A stretch of DNA of 64,000 nt from Gracilaria vermiculophylla. Lineage: Eukaryota; Rhodophyta; Florideophyceae; Gracilariales; Gracilariaceae. The notes under the pieces are model-generated. The model searched no databases. It was given only the letters and a program-made list of their open reading frames with translations, and was not told the DNA's origin. The stretch lies in the NCBI GenBank assembly GCA_019155205.2, contig JAHNZQ020003147.1:1712999-1776998 (forward strand). Direction: 5' to 3'. This document shows, in pieces, positions 19,311 through 29,939 of the stretch. Position numbers and translations under genes: made by a program. Numbering within the stretch: the stretch's first letter is position 1; the number at the start of each line of letters is the position of its first letter.

Positions 19311-22300
19311 ATGCGCGCGCGCACGCTGCCCGTCTTCATGGCGCACATGCCGGGCGCTTGCGGGCTGGCGCTCTCTTCCTCCGGCTCCTTTCTGCTTTCC
19401 TCCGGCTCCGACTCCACAATCCGTGCCCACGACGTCCGCCACCTTCCGGACGGCTCCTCGTGGTGGCGCAAACCAGCCCCCGTCGAGCCGGAAATGCCGG
19501 ACATCGCCGCCGCAGACGTCCACGAGAAGGCCGTCGACACCCTGGACCTTTCCCCCAGCGCCTCCGTCATGGCCACCGGCTGCGACGACGGCTTTGTGCG
19601 ACTGTTCCATGTTTCGCCGTCGCACACCCACGCCGCCCTTGTCGTCGACGCCCAACTCATTCAGTCGTGCGCCCGCTTCGCCGGCCCCGTCCGCTGCGTC
19701 GCCTTCTCCCCGACGGGCGCCTTTCTGGCCGCCGCCGGCGACGAGCCGGGCGTCCTCAAGCTCATCATGACCGCCACCCCGTCGAATGCCACCATCATGC
19801 GCGTCACCGAGGGCGTCGCGTTTGAGGCCTTTCGCGCCCTGCTTTACGACCCCAAGTGCGATTTCATTGTCAGCATTGGCGAGTCGGGCGCCGCCTCTGT
19901 GTGGGATGCCGACAAATGCGTCAACGTGGGAAAAGTGCACCTCAACGCGCGCAGAGCCAACCACGCCGCCTGGTCCCCGGACGGCGCCTACATTGCCTTT
20001 GCCACCGATAACGGCGTCGTGTTTGTGTCGCGCGACAAGTGGACGTACGAATTCCTGCTGGAGGACGCAGATGAAGACGAGGACGACCCCGACATCGTCG
20101 CCCTCAACGGCAAGCAAACCGTGTCGGCCGTCGCTTGGAGCCCGAACGGTCGCTACCTTCTGGCCGCGAGGGAAAATTTCACCACCGCCTTGTGGGACGT
20201 GCCGCAGAAGAAGGTGCTTGCCAGCTGGAAGACTGTCGACGTCCCGCAGAAGCTTCTGTGGCATCCGTCTGCCAACGCGTTTGCGTTCATTGACCGCATT
20301 GGGCAGTGGGGCATTGTTCCGGACGTCGTGCCGGCGCACCTGCCTTCGCCGTTTGGGGATGCTGCTAAAATTGAGCTCCCGTCCTTTCCGGAGCACCACG
20401 AGAAGGAGAAAGACACCGCGAAACCCCTGGCAGACGGTGACGATGACGACGACCCCGCCCAGATCAAGCGCTCAAAGGCAAAGAATCGTCAAAAGAAGAA
20501 AAGCGAAAAGAAAAGTAAGAAGACCGCTGCCTCCAAGTCTACAAAGGACAAGGAACCCCTGTCAGAAGCTGAACGGGATGACGAAGACAATGATCAGCAG
20601 CTTGAGAATGCATTCACATTCAATGCAAACGAAGTGGAAGCGGATGATGAGGAAGATTACGAGCGCAACAATTCTAATGAGCATGGATCTACCGACGCTA
20701 GTGATGAAAGTGGAGATGACTCTGCATCTGATGAGGAGGTACCCGGCGAGTTTGAGGGTCTAGAAAACGGGGGCGTTCAGCTACCTCCGAGAAGAAAGAG
20801 GAAGAATTCGAACACGCGGTCGTCAAAAGAACGACGCGGGCTTTCCGAGATTGTGCACGTGCCCTTCATGCCCACCAGTACCCCATTGTCAGAGAAGCAA
20901 AACAAAGGAAGGCACATTCTTGCCTGGAATCTTGTAGGTTCAGTACTGTCGTTCGATGAGAAAACGCATGACATCGTCGCCATAGAATTTGCAGATGCCT
21001 CTAAAAGGACAATTACGATCAAGGATCACTTTGGGTACACGATGGCCAGCATAACAGAGTGGGGTGTTCTGCTAGCTTCACAGAAAAAGAAGGAACACAG
21101 TGCTCTCTTTACGTTCAGACCATTCATGTCATGGGCGCACAACTCGGAATGGACGAGCACTTTAGGTATGGAGGATGATGTCAGCTGCGTGGCCCTTGGA
21201 AAGCGGTTTTGTGCCATTGCCACGGTGCCTAGCAACTTGGTCCGCATCTTTTCGCTGTCTGGGCTTCAGATCAGCGCCTTTGGCGTCCCGGGCACGATAG
21301 TAACGCTTGCAGCGCTCGATGGAAAACTTGCAATCGTCTATGGTGATGGGGCTTCAGCTATTTTGAAATGCGAAGTCATAGAGATTGACAACTCTGCGGA
21401 AATCGGAGACGTCGTGTACCAAGGAAGTATAGTCATGCATCCACAGTCGTCAGTGGAATGGATCGGCTTCACGAATGATACAGTCGACCTCTGTTGCTAC
21501 GACTCCAAGGGCTGGTTTTGGATGTTGACGGACGCAAAGGCTTCAAAGAGATGGGTTCCAATGATGCAAAACGCAGCCCACTACGGCGAATGCGACTGGT
21601 TCTGGGTGGCTGCGGCCACATCTTCAAGTATTATCGGCGTGTCGTGTCTTTCCAACGAAAGATACCCGGCCGCAAAACCTCGGCCAGCTCTGCGTAGCCT
21701 CAAGCTGTGTGCACCCGTGTTGGAGAAGATGACAAGGACAGGAAAGCCGCCGGTGGTCGAACGGCTGATGAGAACCAAACTTGATTTGCAACGTGCATTG
21801 AATAACAAGAAGGAAGTTGAGGAAGAGTATGACTCTGACGATTCTGAAGTGGAAGAAGCATATGACAGAGTGTCTCGCTTGGAAGTGGAGACCGACAAAT
21901 GTTTACTTGCTCTGATGGAAGACGCGTGCAAGAGAGAACAAAACATGCGCGCCTATGATATCGCAACGCGCCTGAATTGCAAGGTTTCTTTCAAGTACGC
22001 TGTGCAACTTGCAAGACACTATAAGCGAAACGTGCTGGTGGAGAAAGTGGATCAGGTTGCCATGCACAAGATGGAAGTGCTGGCTAGCGAAAGGAGACAG
22101 TTGAGACAACAAAAGAAGGCGGCGAGGGCCAGCTTGGTGGCGTCGCACCAATCAGCGGAGGAGAATGAAGAGCTCATGGAAGTGGGTCAAGACAATGGCG
22201 GGACGGAAGTCGTGTCCGATGTAAGAAAGCAAGGAATTCGGAGGAGTAAGGCCCCTACACCAGTGGAAGCAGAGGAGGATGAAATGGGGAAACAAATTGG

Positions 22301-22679
22301 CGGGAACGAAGAGGCCGATGCAAGGAGGGTGGCGGGACTGGCAGTAATGGACGTCACTGATGACGAGGAGGAGATTGGTGAGGAACGTGGGGAGAGTAAT
22401 GCAGAGCAAGAACAGACCGTGTCAACGGGCGTTAAAGAGAAACAAAGTAGCGTGAGACCCAACGGTGGGAGTCTGACACCCGGTGAGGGAAAGGCATCTG
22501 TGAACAAGGCGAAAACAAAGAAACGAAAAACGCCCATAGCTGCCTCACAGGCGAGCATGGGAGGGCAAGCACTTGGACAGAAAAGCGCTGTGAAGAAAGC
22601 ACGCTCTTCAAAAGCGAAGAGCGAAAAGGTTGTGGGCTCAAAACCTTTCTTCAAGAATCGGTTCTTGAAGAAGTCGTAG
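19311..22679 (+). CDS. WDHD1: Ctf4/WDHD1 (AND-1) replisome adaptor
   Basis: 1122 residues from the ATG at 19311 (CTCACCATGCGC); human WDHD1 is of similar size. Residues 1 to about 345 form WD40 blades (ALSSSGSFLLSSGSDSTIRAHD, SPDGAYIAFA, SPNGRYLLAAREN). An acidic/Lys-rich linker follows (about 360-525). Then comes the SepB/Mcl1 second propeller (about 540-760), with HNSEWTSTLGMEDDVSCVALG and RFCAIATVPSNLVRIF, the family hallmark. The C-terminal part is helical and charged, ending in a Lys-rich tail without a clear HMG box. Ctf4 trimers tether the CMG helicase to DNA polymerase alpha at forks. GC3 is very high in the first third and near neutral afterwards. It is a single exon. Confidence 0.9.
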   Translation: MRARTLPVFMAHMPGACGLALSSSGSFLLSSGSDSTIRAHDVRHLPDGSSWWRKPAPVEPEMPDIAAADVHEKAVDTLDLSPSASVMATGCDDGFVRLFHVSPSHTHAALVVDAQLIQSCARFAGPVRCVAFSPTGAFLAAAGDEPGVLKLIMTATPSNATIMRVTEGVAFEAFRALLYDPKCDFIVSIGESGAASVWDADKCVNVGKVHLNARRANHAAWSPDGAYIAFATDNGVVFVSRDKWTYEFLLEDADEDEDDPDIVALNGKQTVSAVAWSPNGRYLLAARENFTTALWDVPQKKVLASWKTVDVPQKLLWHPSANAFAFIDRIGQWGIVPDVVPAHLPSPFGDAAKIELPSFPEHHEKEKDTAKPLADGDDDDDPAQIKRSKAKNRQKKKSEKKSKKTAASKSTKDKEPLSEAERDDEDNDQQLENAFTFNANEVEADDEEDYERNNSNEHGSTDASDESGDDSASDEEVPGEFEGLENGGVQLPPRRKRKNSNTRSSKERRGLSEIVHVPFMPTSTPLSEKQNKGRHILAWNLVGSVLSFDEKTHDIVAIEFADASKRTITIKDHFGYTMASITEWGVLLASQKKKEHSALFTFRPFMSWAHNSEWTSTLGMEDDVSCVALGKRFCAIATVPSNLVRIFSLSGLQISAFGVPGTIVTLAALDGKLAIVYGDGASAILKCEVIEIDNSAEIGDVVYQGSIVMHPQSSVEWIGFTNDTVDLCCYDSKGWFWMLTDAKASKRWVPMMQNAAHYGECDWFWVAAATSSSIIGVSCLSNERYPAAKPRPALRSLKLCAPVLEKMTRTGKPPVVERLMRTKLDLQRALNNKKEVEEEYDSDDSEVEEAYDRVSRLEVETDKCLLALMEDACKREQNMRAYDIATRLNCKVSFKYAVQLARHYKRNVLVEKVDQVAMHKMEVLASERRQLRQQKKAARASLVASHQSAEENEELMEVGQDNGGTEVVSDVRKQGIRRSKAPTPVEAEEDEMGKQIGGNEEADARRVAGLAVMDVTDDEEEIGEERGESNAEQEQTVSTGVKEKQSSVRPNGGSLTPGEGKASVNKAKTKKRKTPIAASQASMGGQALGQKSAVKKARSSKAKSEKVVGSKPFFKNRFLKKS
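22602..22673 (+). other. Three consecutive stem-loops at the end of the Ctf4 coding region
   Basis: Stem 1: CGCTCTTC/GAAGAGCG (22602-22609 with 22616-22623). Stem 2: AAAGGTT/AACCTTT (22625-22631 with 22642-22648). Stem 3: a perfect 11-bp TTCTTCAAGAA/TTCTTGAAGAA (22647-22657 with 22662-22672). They encode the basic C-terminal tail and end just before the stop codon. Confidence 0.6.
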
Positions 22680-24019
22680 TGCATTGTTTGTGAGAATTTT
22701 AAAGAATCGAACATTAATATCTTCCTCTAGCGTTTTCTCTACATGCACTGGACAGATTGTTCCGTTGAGAAATGCGTTTCTCGTATGGTGTTGTAGCATT
22801 GCCCAGCTGCCTGTCAGTCTCAAGGTTCGATGGTTTCACATTTTGAAATAGTAAGAGAGCCACAGCCCGTGCAGTTTCGCTCGCCACAGCAGCACTACTT
22901 TAGCCAGGGATGTCATGACACGAAGGCGAGATTAGAGTAGGAGAGTTAAAAGCTTTGTAATGGAAAAGTTAGGAAGAAGGAACTGGTACCGAAAGTAACT
23001 ACAGAGGGTATCTAGTTACGAGCAAAGGACATGGGCCTTGTTGAAGCGCATGCCACGAACTGCTCGAACAAGTCACTTGGCCTTGAAAGGAACAAGATTC
23101 CGAAACGACAGAGGTTTCCAGACCATGGAAGCATCGTGCGGGCCATCATCACAAGCGAACGCAATAAAATCATCCTCAAAGAAGGAGACCTCGGTGCGTT
23201 TCGAATCAACCTGCTTACGCGGCGGTGGCGAGGACACACAACTAGTGCGCGCAGAGCACGAGATGGACGCGGCGTCTGTGAAAGTGCGAGGCGAATCCGT
23301 GTGAGGGGCAATACAAGCGCACATCAAGGATGCTCTCGTCTTCGCGGAGCGTGCATCAGACATGTCGCGCGGCTGCGCGAGCCACTGCGAGCGGCGGGAG
23401 CGCCGCCGCCGCAACGACGGCAGTCGGCGGGAGGCGGCGTCGTAGTTTGCCTGCAACCCGTTCTCGAGCTCGCGAACCGGCTGCCAGCGGGCGGAAGACT
23501 GTGAGACATCCATTCCGAAGGGCGGGCTTGAGAGGGGGGGGGGGCGGTGGCGGCGATGACGGACGCGGCGCTCCACGTGCGCCGCGCGCTTTATGCCTTC
23601 TCCGGCGTGCTCCGCCCTCCACTTCGGGTGCGCGACGAGCGCTCGACGCGCACGCCGTTTCACGCGTGTTTCCAAATTGCGCCCGTGACGTCACGGTGGT
23701 CTGCACGTCGCCCAATAAAGCGCCTCCGGCCGCCGCGCTGGCGCTCGGCTCGATCTCGCAGTCGCCGGCCCGGCGGCCGCCGGCCGCACCACCGCCGGTC
23801 GCCTCCGTCGGGCACCGTCGCACGGTATCTAACACACCCTTCGTGTCCTGTCCACATCACATGCCAAAACGGTCCACGACACAGGGTTTTACAGTGAAAC
23901 CCTACTCTGTCAAAGTCTTCCCCCTTCGCCTGCTCTCAATACCGTGCACTGAACCTGCAGCATCGCCACCCGTCGCAAATCGCCACGGATAATGATCCGC
24001 GTCCGTGTGATTCACCAAC
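22680..24019. other. Intergenic, no gene seen
   Basis: The first 300 bp are AT-neutral and presumably the Ctf4 3' flank. From about 23,000 onward the DNA is GC-rich with overlapping open frames but no domain. It includes a G-run at 23534-23544 and the likely promoter of the F-box gene. No clear TATA box. Confidence 0.5.
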
Positions 24020-24865
24020 ATGTTGAGTTCCCCGAATCTCACCGATCTGCCCGACGATGTGTTGCTGCGCATTGTTTCACTCACCGGCCGTCTTCGCGTG
24101 CAGGTCGGTAGTGCCTTTCGTTTAGCCTGTGTGTGTAATCGACTTCGATGTCTCATCTTTGCAAACTACTTGCCCGGGCTCTCGCATCTATCTTCCGAAG
24201 CCCTTTACACGCTGTCTTTGGCTGATGCGCAGGCCGCCAGAAGTGCCATCGAGTCGATGTTTTCGTCCACCACTTGCCTGAAATCGCTCAATCTTAGTGG
24301 CTGCTCGCCCGGCCTGATTTCTCACTGCGCCATTTCCTCGCTCGTTCGCGGCGCACACCAAACTCTCGTTCAAGTGAATTTCGCGCATTGTACTCTGAGC
24401 GATGACGTCCTGCTGCCGTTTATGACGTGTCCCAACTTGAGAACACTCATTCTTCCGAGCTGCGGCATCACGGGCTCAATGTTTAGTCATTCAAAACGCG
24501 TCGCCCCGATCGAAGAGCTCGATTTATCCTGGGTCCATTCCATGACGCGCGAGGGCATACAAGCCGTGGCAGCAATCGCAACGCTGAAAAAGCTGTGCCT
24601 GAAGGGATGCGACGTTCTGGACAGTCAAGGCTTGGATGCGTTTTCACGATGCGATGCAACCAAGTCGCTGGAAATGGTGTCAGTGGCGTTTTGCCCTCTT
24701 AACAATCATTGTCTGCTCAACTTTGTGCGCTGCACCCCCCGGCTGCGAGAACTTGTTCTTGCTGAGAATCGCGGCAACATATGGCCACAGGGTCTTTATA
24801 CTGAGACTGGAATCGATGCCATACGCGCGCAATTCCCACAAGTCAAGATCACCTTTATCACGTGA
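24020..24865 (+). CDS. F-box/LRR protein
   Basis: 281 residues from the ATG at 24020. An F-box lies at about residues 6-50 (LTDLPDDVLLRIVSLTG, then FRLACVCNRLRCLIFANYL). It is followed by six or so cysteine-type leucine-rich repeats (CLKSLNLSGCSPG, TLVQVNFAHCTLSD, NLRTLILPSCGIT, IEELDLSWV, TLKKLCLKGCDVLD, LEMVSVAFCPLNN). F-box/LRR proteins bind Skp1 and present substrates to SCF ubiquitin ligases in cytosol or nucleus; the substrate is unknown. Its stop lies 134 bp from the convergent stop of the FMN oxidase gene. Single exon, near-neutral codon usage. Confidence 0.85.
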   Translation: MLSSPNLTDLPDDVLLRIVSLTGRLRVQVGSAFRLACVCNRLRCLIFANYLPGLSHLSSEALYTLSLADAQAARSAIESMFSSTTCLKSLNLSGCSPGLISHCAISSLVRGAHQTLVQVNFAHCTLSDDVLLPFMTCPNLRTLILPSCGITGSMFSHSKRVAPIEELDLSWVHSMTREGIQAVAAIATLKKLCLKGCDVLDSQGLDAFSRCDATKSLEMVSVAFCPLNNHCLLNFVRCTPRLRELVLAENRGNIWPQGLYTETGIDAIRAQFPQVKITFIT

Positions 24866-24999
24866 TTTGTTTTCCGTGAGGAATACATCATTCGTCTCAG
24901 TAGTGTGAGGTGTTTTATCAGCTGTCGTGGGGTCATGAGCGTCTCACAAAACAGCAATGCAGCAGAAAGCGAGCTCTGCGGCTGTGTGGCTTCACAAGA

Positions 25000-25692
25000 T
25001 CAGCGGTTTATGAAGCGCTCAACCCATTGCTGATCATCATGCTGTTCATATAGGCGTCTAGTATTTGCTCGCAGATCTACCACGTCTACGCGCTCAGGCG
25101 TGAGCATCAACACGGCAAACCAGTCAACAGGCTGTTCGCCGTGCACCACGCGCGCCTTGTGCTCTTCCGTAAATTGTGGCCCCAGCGGGCGGCCGGGATG
25201 TGGGGTGGCGTAACCCTCTCGCGCCGAGGGAGAAAGCGCATGCCACTGCTTGAAGCGCACACTGGCCAGCTCGGCGTCTCGCTCGTCACTGGTGATGCAG
25301 GCGACACGGGAGGTCAAGCGCAGCTGGACACGCGCTTCCTAGCGCGACATTGAACGTGCAGGGGGGGGCAACAACGGGTCAGCCAGTGCGCATCGGGCGG
25401 GCGGGGCTGTGTGACGCACGCTCGGCTGTGAACGTACGAGAAAGTACCAACAGGCCTCGGCGTTGGGGTACTTGAGCAGGCCATCGATTTTGGCGCTTCT
25501 ACTGTCTGTGGCAATCAGGAGCGATGGGGTCGGGGTGGAGGGCGTGTGATGCCAGTCGCGAAAGACGACGGTCCTGCACGAAGGGTGGCCGGACACGGTG
25601 AGGGTGGCCAGCTGCAAGAAGCGCGAGACTGGAGCCGCCTCCTGGCTGAGACACGAATTGATCAACTGGTACCACGTCGGTTGAGCGCTCAT
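25000..25692 (-). CDS. Alr4036-type FMN-binding pyridoxamine-phosphate-oxidase-like protein
   Basis: Two exons on the minus strand: 25692-25438 and 25338-25000, with a 99-nt phase-0 intron 25437-25339 (GTACGT .. TAG). The spliced protein is 197 residues. Exon 1 starts MSAQPTWYQLI and holds SCRTVVFRDW and LLIATDSRSAKIDGLL, then ends ACWYFL. Exon 2 continues EARVQLRLTSRVACI and contains FKQWHALSPSAREGYATPHPGRPLG and, near the C-terminus, DWFAVLMLTPERVDVVDLR. These are the ordered motifs of the Pyridox_oxase_2 (Alr4036) family, whose members bind FMN. A true PdxH activity is not established for the family. No transit peptide. Shares a divergent region with the D-LDH gene. Confidence 0.85.
25339..25437 (-). 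other. Intron of the FMN oxidase gene
   Basis: GTACGT donor at 25437 and GCGCTAG acceptor ending at 25339; a CTGAC branch candidate lies near 25380. Splicing joins the two halves of the family's conserved WYF..-..R strand pair exactly in frame. Confidence 0.85.
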
Positions 25693-25895
25693 GACCGCGG
25701 GCGCGACGGCACAGGGGGCTGCACGGCGGGGGCACTGGGCGCGCTCGCGCGCGCTCGCGCCCAGTACTGGCGCAGTGACATGATGGTGATGGGCGGCAGA
25801 ATGGATGAAAATGGGCAACACACGTGTGCACCTCGCTGTGTGCTCGCGCGCGGACACGTGTGCACGCGTGGGCGCTGTGGCGCGGCTCGGCGGCC

Positions 25896-25958
25896 GGCGG
25901 CTGGCGGCTGGCGGCTGGCGGCTGGCGGCTGGCGGCTGGCGGCTGGCGGCTGGCGGCT
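25896..25958. repeat. Heptamer tandem repeat, nine copies
   Basis: GGCGGCT repeated nine times without error. It lies about 200 bp upstream of the FMN oxidase start. Another GC heptamer (CCGGCAG, four copies) occurs at 15318. Confidence 0.92.
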
Positions 25959-26823
25959 GCCACGCATGCTGCGCGCACGGGCCGCGTGGGCGCCTTTTTG
26001 TTTGAGGTGCTTTCGTTGGCCTCCGCCGGGGGAGCCGTTCGGCGTGGGCGACTGCGTGCGCGACTGCGTGCGCGAGGTGGGCGCTTCGGCACGAAAGCGT
26101 GCGCGAGGCGGACGCGTTCGAGCGTGCGCAGCATCAAGACGTGCTGGGTGCGGCGCCGTTGGTGGCGCGCCGTTTGCAATGTTGTTACTTCATCGTGGAA
26201 AAGCTCAACGCAACGGGCGCAGACGCGGCGCAGGGCGGCAGCGGCGGGCAGGCGGGGGGGGGGGGGGGGTCCATCGGTCTGGTACGTGAGCTCGAAAAGC
26301 ATGGCGACGCGTGCATGTGCTCATGTGGAAAAAACGGTGAAGGCGCGCGTGACGAGCGGTGCGGGCACGCGCGGTGCAACGCCGAAGCAGCCGCGCAGGA
26401 AGAAAAGTAGCTGCGCGCGCCGAGACAGTGCGCGTAGCAGGCGCAAGACGGTGACTTATTCGCATGTCGACATTGGCGCGAGACGCCGCATCCGCCTCGT
26501 TGCCGCTGCCGAGTACCGTGCGGAAAGTGTCTGGAAAGCCGACGACATCGCACGTTCTGGAGAAGTCCGCGCTGGCCGCGTCCCTTACACGCGCCACCAC
26601 CCCGACGAGCACCTGGCGCAGAACGATTCGATTCGCTGCTGTGTTCCAATCGCATGGCGCGCCCGCCGATTTTTGACACATGGCTCCAATAGAGCGCGTC
26701 CCCAGTCCGCGCTGACGTCCTACATTTCCCTCCGCGCACCATGTCTCCATGGCACCGTGGTGCATTGCGAGCACCATGAGCGACACGTCTCCGATATCCA
26801 AAACTTCACACCCGTTCACCTCG

Positions 26824-26830
26824 TATAAAA
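26824..26830 (+). promoter_or_regulatory. TATA box of the D-LDH gene
   Basis: TATAAAA, 118 bp upstream of the ATG at 26949. The sequence between is pyrimidine-rich and AT-neutral as expected for a 5' UTR. Confidence 0.55.
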
Positions 26831-26948
26831 GCACTCCCCGCCAGCCATGTAAGTGTCTCCTCCGTCTCATCCCACAATCTCCAAACCGCAATCGTTGTCC
26901 GCCACCTGCGCCCATACCCACCTTTCCCCACCAACCCCCTTCTCCACC

Positions 26949-28082
26949 ATGTTGAAACCCACAACGCTAACTTCCTTGTATCCCAACTCCCTCTTGGGAA
27001 CCTTCAGCCCTCATTTTGTCATGTCTTCCAGCAATGGTCCCATCAAAACACCCCCCGTCCGAGTCGTCGTCTACAGCTCAAAACGGTACGAACGAGACTT
27101 TCTAACGGCACATCCCGAGTTGGCCAAAATCGCCCCCAACGTGCAGTTGGAATTTCTAGCCCCTCGCCTCGACGCAACCACTGCGCCGCTCGCCGCCGGC
27201 GCCCACGCCGTGTGCATTTTCGTCAACGACAGCGCCGACGAGCAAACCATTCAGACCCTCGCAAGCAACGGCACAAAGTGCCTGCTGCTGCGCTGCGCCG
27301 GCTTCAACCAGGTCGACCTCAGAGCCGCCGCCGCGAACGGCGTCACCGTGCTCAGGGTTCCGCAGTACTCCCCGTACGCCGTGGCCGAGTTCGCCGTCGC
27401 CCTCCTGCTCACAACCGTCCGAAAGACTCACAAGGCTTACAACCGCACCAGGGAAAGCAATTTTGCCATCAACGGATTGCTGGGATTCGACATTCACGGA
27501 AAAACCGTCGGCGTTTGCGGAACCGGAAAAATAGGTCAACTGTTTGCAAAGATCATGCTTGGCTTTGGCGCCAGGGTGATCGCGTATGACGTGTTTGAGA
27601 GTGAAGAAGCCAAGAACATGGGTGTCGAATACGTCACCTACGACAAACTGCTCGAGTCCGCGGACATTATCAGTCTGCATTGTCCGCTATTTCCGTGTAC
27701 AAAGCATATGATCAACGCTGAAGCCGTGCGCAAAATGAAGAAAGGCGTGATTCTCATCAACACGTCGCGAGGCGAATTGGTCGATATGAACGCGCTGATT
27801 TTCGGCCTGAGGCGTGGCATTATCGGAGGGTGCGGAATGGATGTCATGGAAGGCGAGGAAGAACTGTTCTTTGACGATCACGCTGGAGAGATTTTGGAAG
27901 ACGAGAAGATTCTCACTCTGCAGAGTCTACCCAACGTACTAATCACGCCGCACATTGCCTTTTGCACGGATACGGCCATCTCCAATATTTGGAGCACAAC
28001 GTACGAGAATGTTCTCAAGTTTATGGAGCGGGAAAACGGCAATGCAAGCGGAACATTGAAGAACGAGGTGACGTACGCGTAG
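26949..28082 (+). CDS. D-lactate dehydrogenase-like 2-hydroxyacid dehydrogenase
   Basis: 377 residues from the ATG at 26949 (TCTCCACCATGTTG); a second start at 27021 (MSSSNGP) would remove 24 residues. Substrate-binding half: CLLLRCAGFNQVDL with the catalytic Arg. NAD-binding half: GKTVGVCGTGKIG (GxGxxG), then ILINTSRGELVD. The catalytic His is in VLITPHIAFCTD near the C-terminus. This is the D-isomer-specific 2-hydroxyacid dehydrogenase family, closest by motif to fermentative D-LDH, which interconverts pyruvate and D-lactate with NAD(H). The extra N-terminal stretch (MLKPTTLTSLYPNSLLGTF) could be an organelle-targeting signal; alternatively the second ATG gives a cytosolic form. GC3 falls from 5' to 3'. 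Confidence 0.85.
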   Translation: MLKPTTLTSLYPNSLLGTFSPHFVMSSSNGPIKTPPVRVVVYSSKRYERDFLTAHPELAKIAPNVQLEFLAPRLDATTAPLAAGAHAVCIFVNDSADEQTIQTLASNGTKCLLLRCAGFNQVDLRAAAANGVTVLRVPQYSPYAVAEFAVALLLTTVRKTHKAYNRTRESNFAINGLLGFDIHGKTVGVCGTGKIGQLFAKIMLGFGARVIAYDVFESEEAKNMGVEYVTYDKLLESADIISLHCPLFPCTKHMINAEAVRKMKKGVILINTSRGELVDMNALIFGLRRGIIGGCGMDVMEGEEELFFDDHAGEILEDEKILTLQSLPNVLITPHIAFCTDTAISNIWSTTYENVLKFMERENGNASGTLKNEVTYA

Positions 28083-29939
28083 TTGTGTTTCGGTGCATCT
28101 GTATCAGTACGTTCGTGCTGCTAGCCGTGCTTCACCATGCATCCTTCTCAAGCCGGTGGCTAAGCGCCTTGGCTGTAACAAACTGAGTCTTTTAAGAAAT
28201 GTACAACAGAACAATTTTTTTTTTTTGATAACCGATAGCCCAGCTACTTTACCTCTTTAAAAGTCACACGTCTAGAAATTCATTTGTCTCACATCTTGCT
28301 GCTGGTTGACAGAAAGCTGTCGAACTGTTGCTTCTGGCGTTTTCTGAAGTATGTCTCTCTCGTGCCGTGGCTCAATTCTGCTGGTACACTGTCAGACCGC
28401 TACTGCTTTTCGTGCTTGCAAACATTGGCACATGTTACTCAACTATAATCAACAGCGAAACCATCGGGGAGGCGAAAAATATTTGCCCAAAAGAGCCCCA
28501 CGTGGAAGGGCTCGGTGCCATTGAAGAAATATCTTTCGAGAGAGCGCGCTGCCTGACCACGAGTGGTGCCTGATGAGTTGAAACTCTCGACCGCTCTGAG
28601 GATTCAGTTTGCGCTCAAGAGCGTCAGCACTGCACTACAGTACTGCATTCACGGTCATGGACCACTTTGGAAGCAGTTGCGCTGTCCCGAGGCACAGCGC
28701 TTACTGCTCGCACGTCCGATGATCGCGCTTCAACTTACAGCATCGTTGCGCTGAATAAATAAACACAAGTGCAGCAGTTTTGTTTTACGGTTTTTGCAGA
28801 CGCTCAATCAGTTTGACGAGCGTTAACGGACATGAGATTTCTCGTTTCGGTACAACGAATTGCCGTCAACGTCCGTCTCTTGGACGACCGATGCGCCACC
28901 AGTCAGTCGGGACTTCCGTGGTGCCGTGCTTCATCAACATGAGCGCCTTGTCGTCGTCTGCCGTACAGCTAGACAGGCCGGATGGGCCGGACGAGCCAAA
29001 CCTTTTCTTTGACCCCCAGATAGTTTGATCATTGCCATCCGCATCACAGATATGAAAAAAATAGTGTCGGGTGGAGACCGTCAGCGCTCCTACAGCGATA
29101 CCCAAACGGATCGTAAAACGTGAGCAAAGTGCGAGCAATTCGAGTGCATCATTGCTCACCTTTCGGGAGTAGAGCGGTCTTGAGTGCCCCGACAAAAACC
29201 TCCCACATATCGGGCGTCCACTCTTACAGAACCATCGTCGCAGAGCAAACGTCAGCAATATGCAACAGCATGTTCCCAGAAATGCTCTTGGTGGATTCAA
29301 TGATGTACAACAGCTCCCGACGAAAACCCCTGTCAGTGCACCATATTTCCATCGGTAACGGATGCGTCTCCATTCGTCCACCCCTCGCGCCCATACTTGA
29401 TACTTCCTGTACGGATTCTGATGGGGACCCTGTTCTGAATAATCTTCCTCGTTGCATCGGAGTTTTGGACGGCCTGCTTTAACCAAATCTTCTGTTCAAG
29501 GCCCAACTTAAGTTTTTGGGAACAAGTCGCTGTTGCTGAGAAGCTTTGCGTCGCGGCATGGACGGGTACCAGTGCGGGTGATCTCCGCGTGCTGCACCGG
29601 GATATCTCGTCAGCCATGGGATTGCAATCAAGCAAAGTGAAGGGAGGGGGGGGGGACACAGTGAAGATGTGGAAGAGAATGCGCTCGTACTTTATCGCAC
29701 CGAAAGCTGTCACAATGCTTGAGCTTCTCAACCGTGGCATTGAACGGATTTCATTCGTACGTGGTTTGCAGCGCAAGCGGGGTCAGAGTTTTGACCCGGA
29801 GTGTACGGCGGTTCCGATGCCGTATCTCCAGCTACCACATTTGAGCGCAAGTCATGAGATGGCCCCGCATCCTACAAAACCAGAGAGAGTTGTACGTGAG
29901 CCAGGAAGCACGGTGACTAAAGGTCAATCAAAAGGTTTA
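28083..29939. other. Intergenic, no confident gene
   Basis: AT-neutral DNA with a T10 run at 28217-28226. Open stretches of up to 206 codons (for example minus 29486-28866) lack domains. A plus-strand LHRDISS near 29596 resembles a kinase catalytic loop, but the context does not support a kinase. I see no RNA gene. Confidence 0.45.

Larger units (their letters stand above)
25693..26948. other. Divergent intergenic region, GC-rich
   Basis: No gene seen despite long overlapping open frames. It contains a heptamer array (25896-25958), a 14-G homopolymer near 26257-26270, and the TATA box of the D-LDH gene at 26824. Confidence 0.6.

Noticed and set aside
28866..29486. 206-codon minus-strand open frame
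   Set aside because: No domain, odd composition with Cys clusters, and a competing open frame on the other strand.
29589..29700. LHRDISS, similar to a kinase catalytic loop
   Set aside because: No glycine loop, DFG or other kinase motif in the same frame nearby; the surrounding translation is unlike a kinase.
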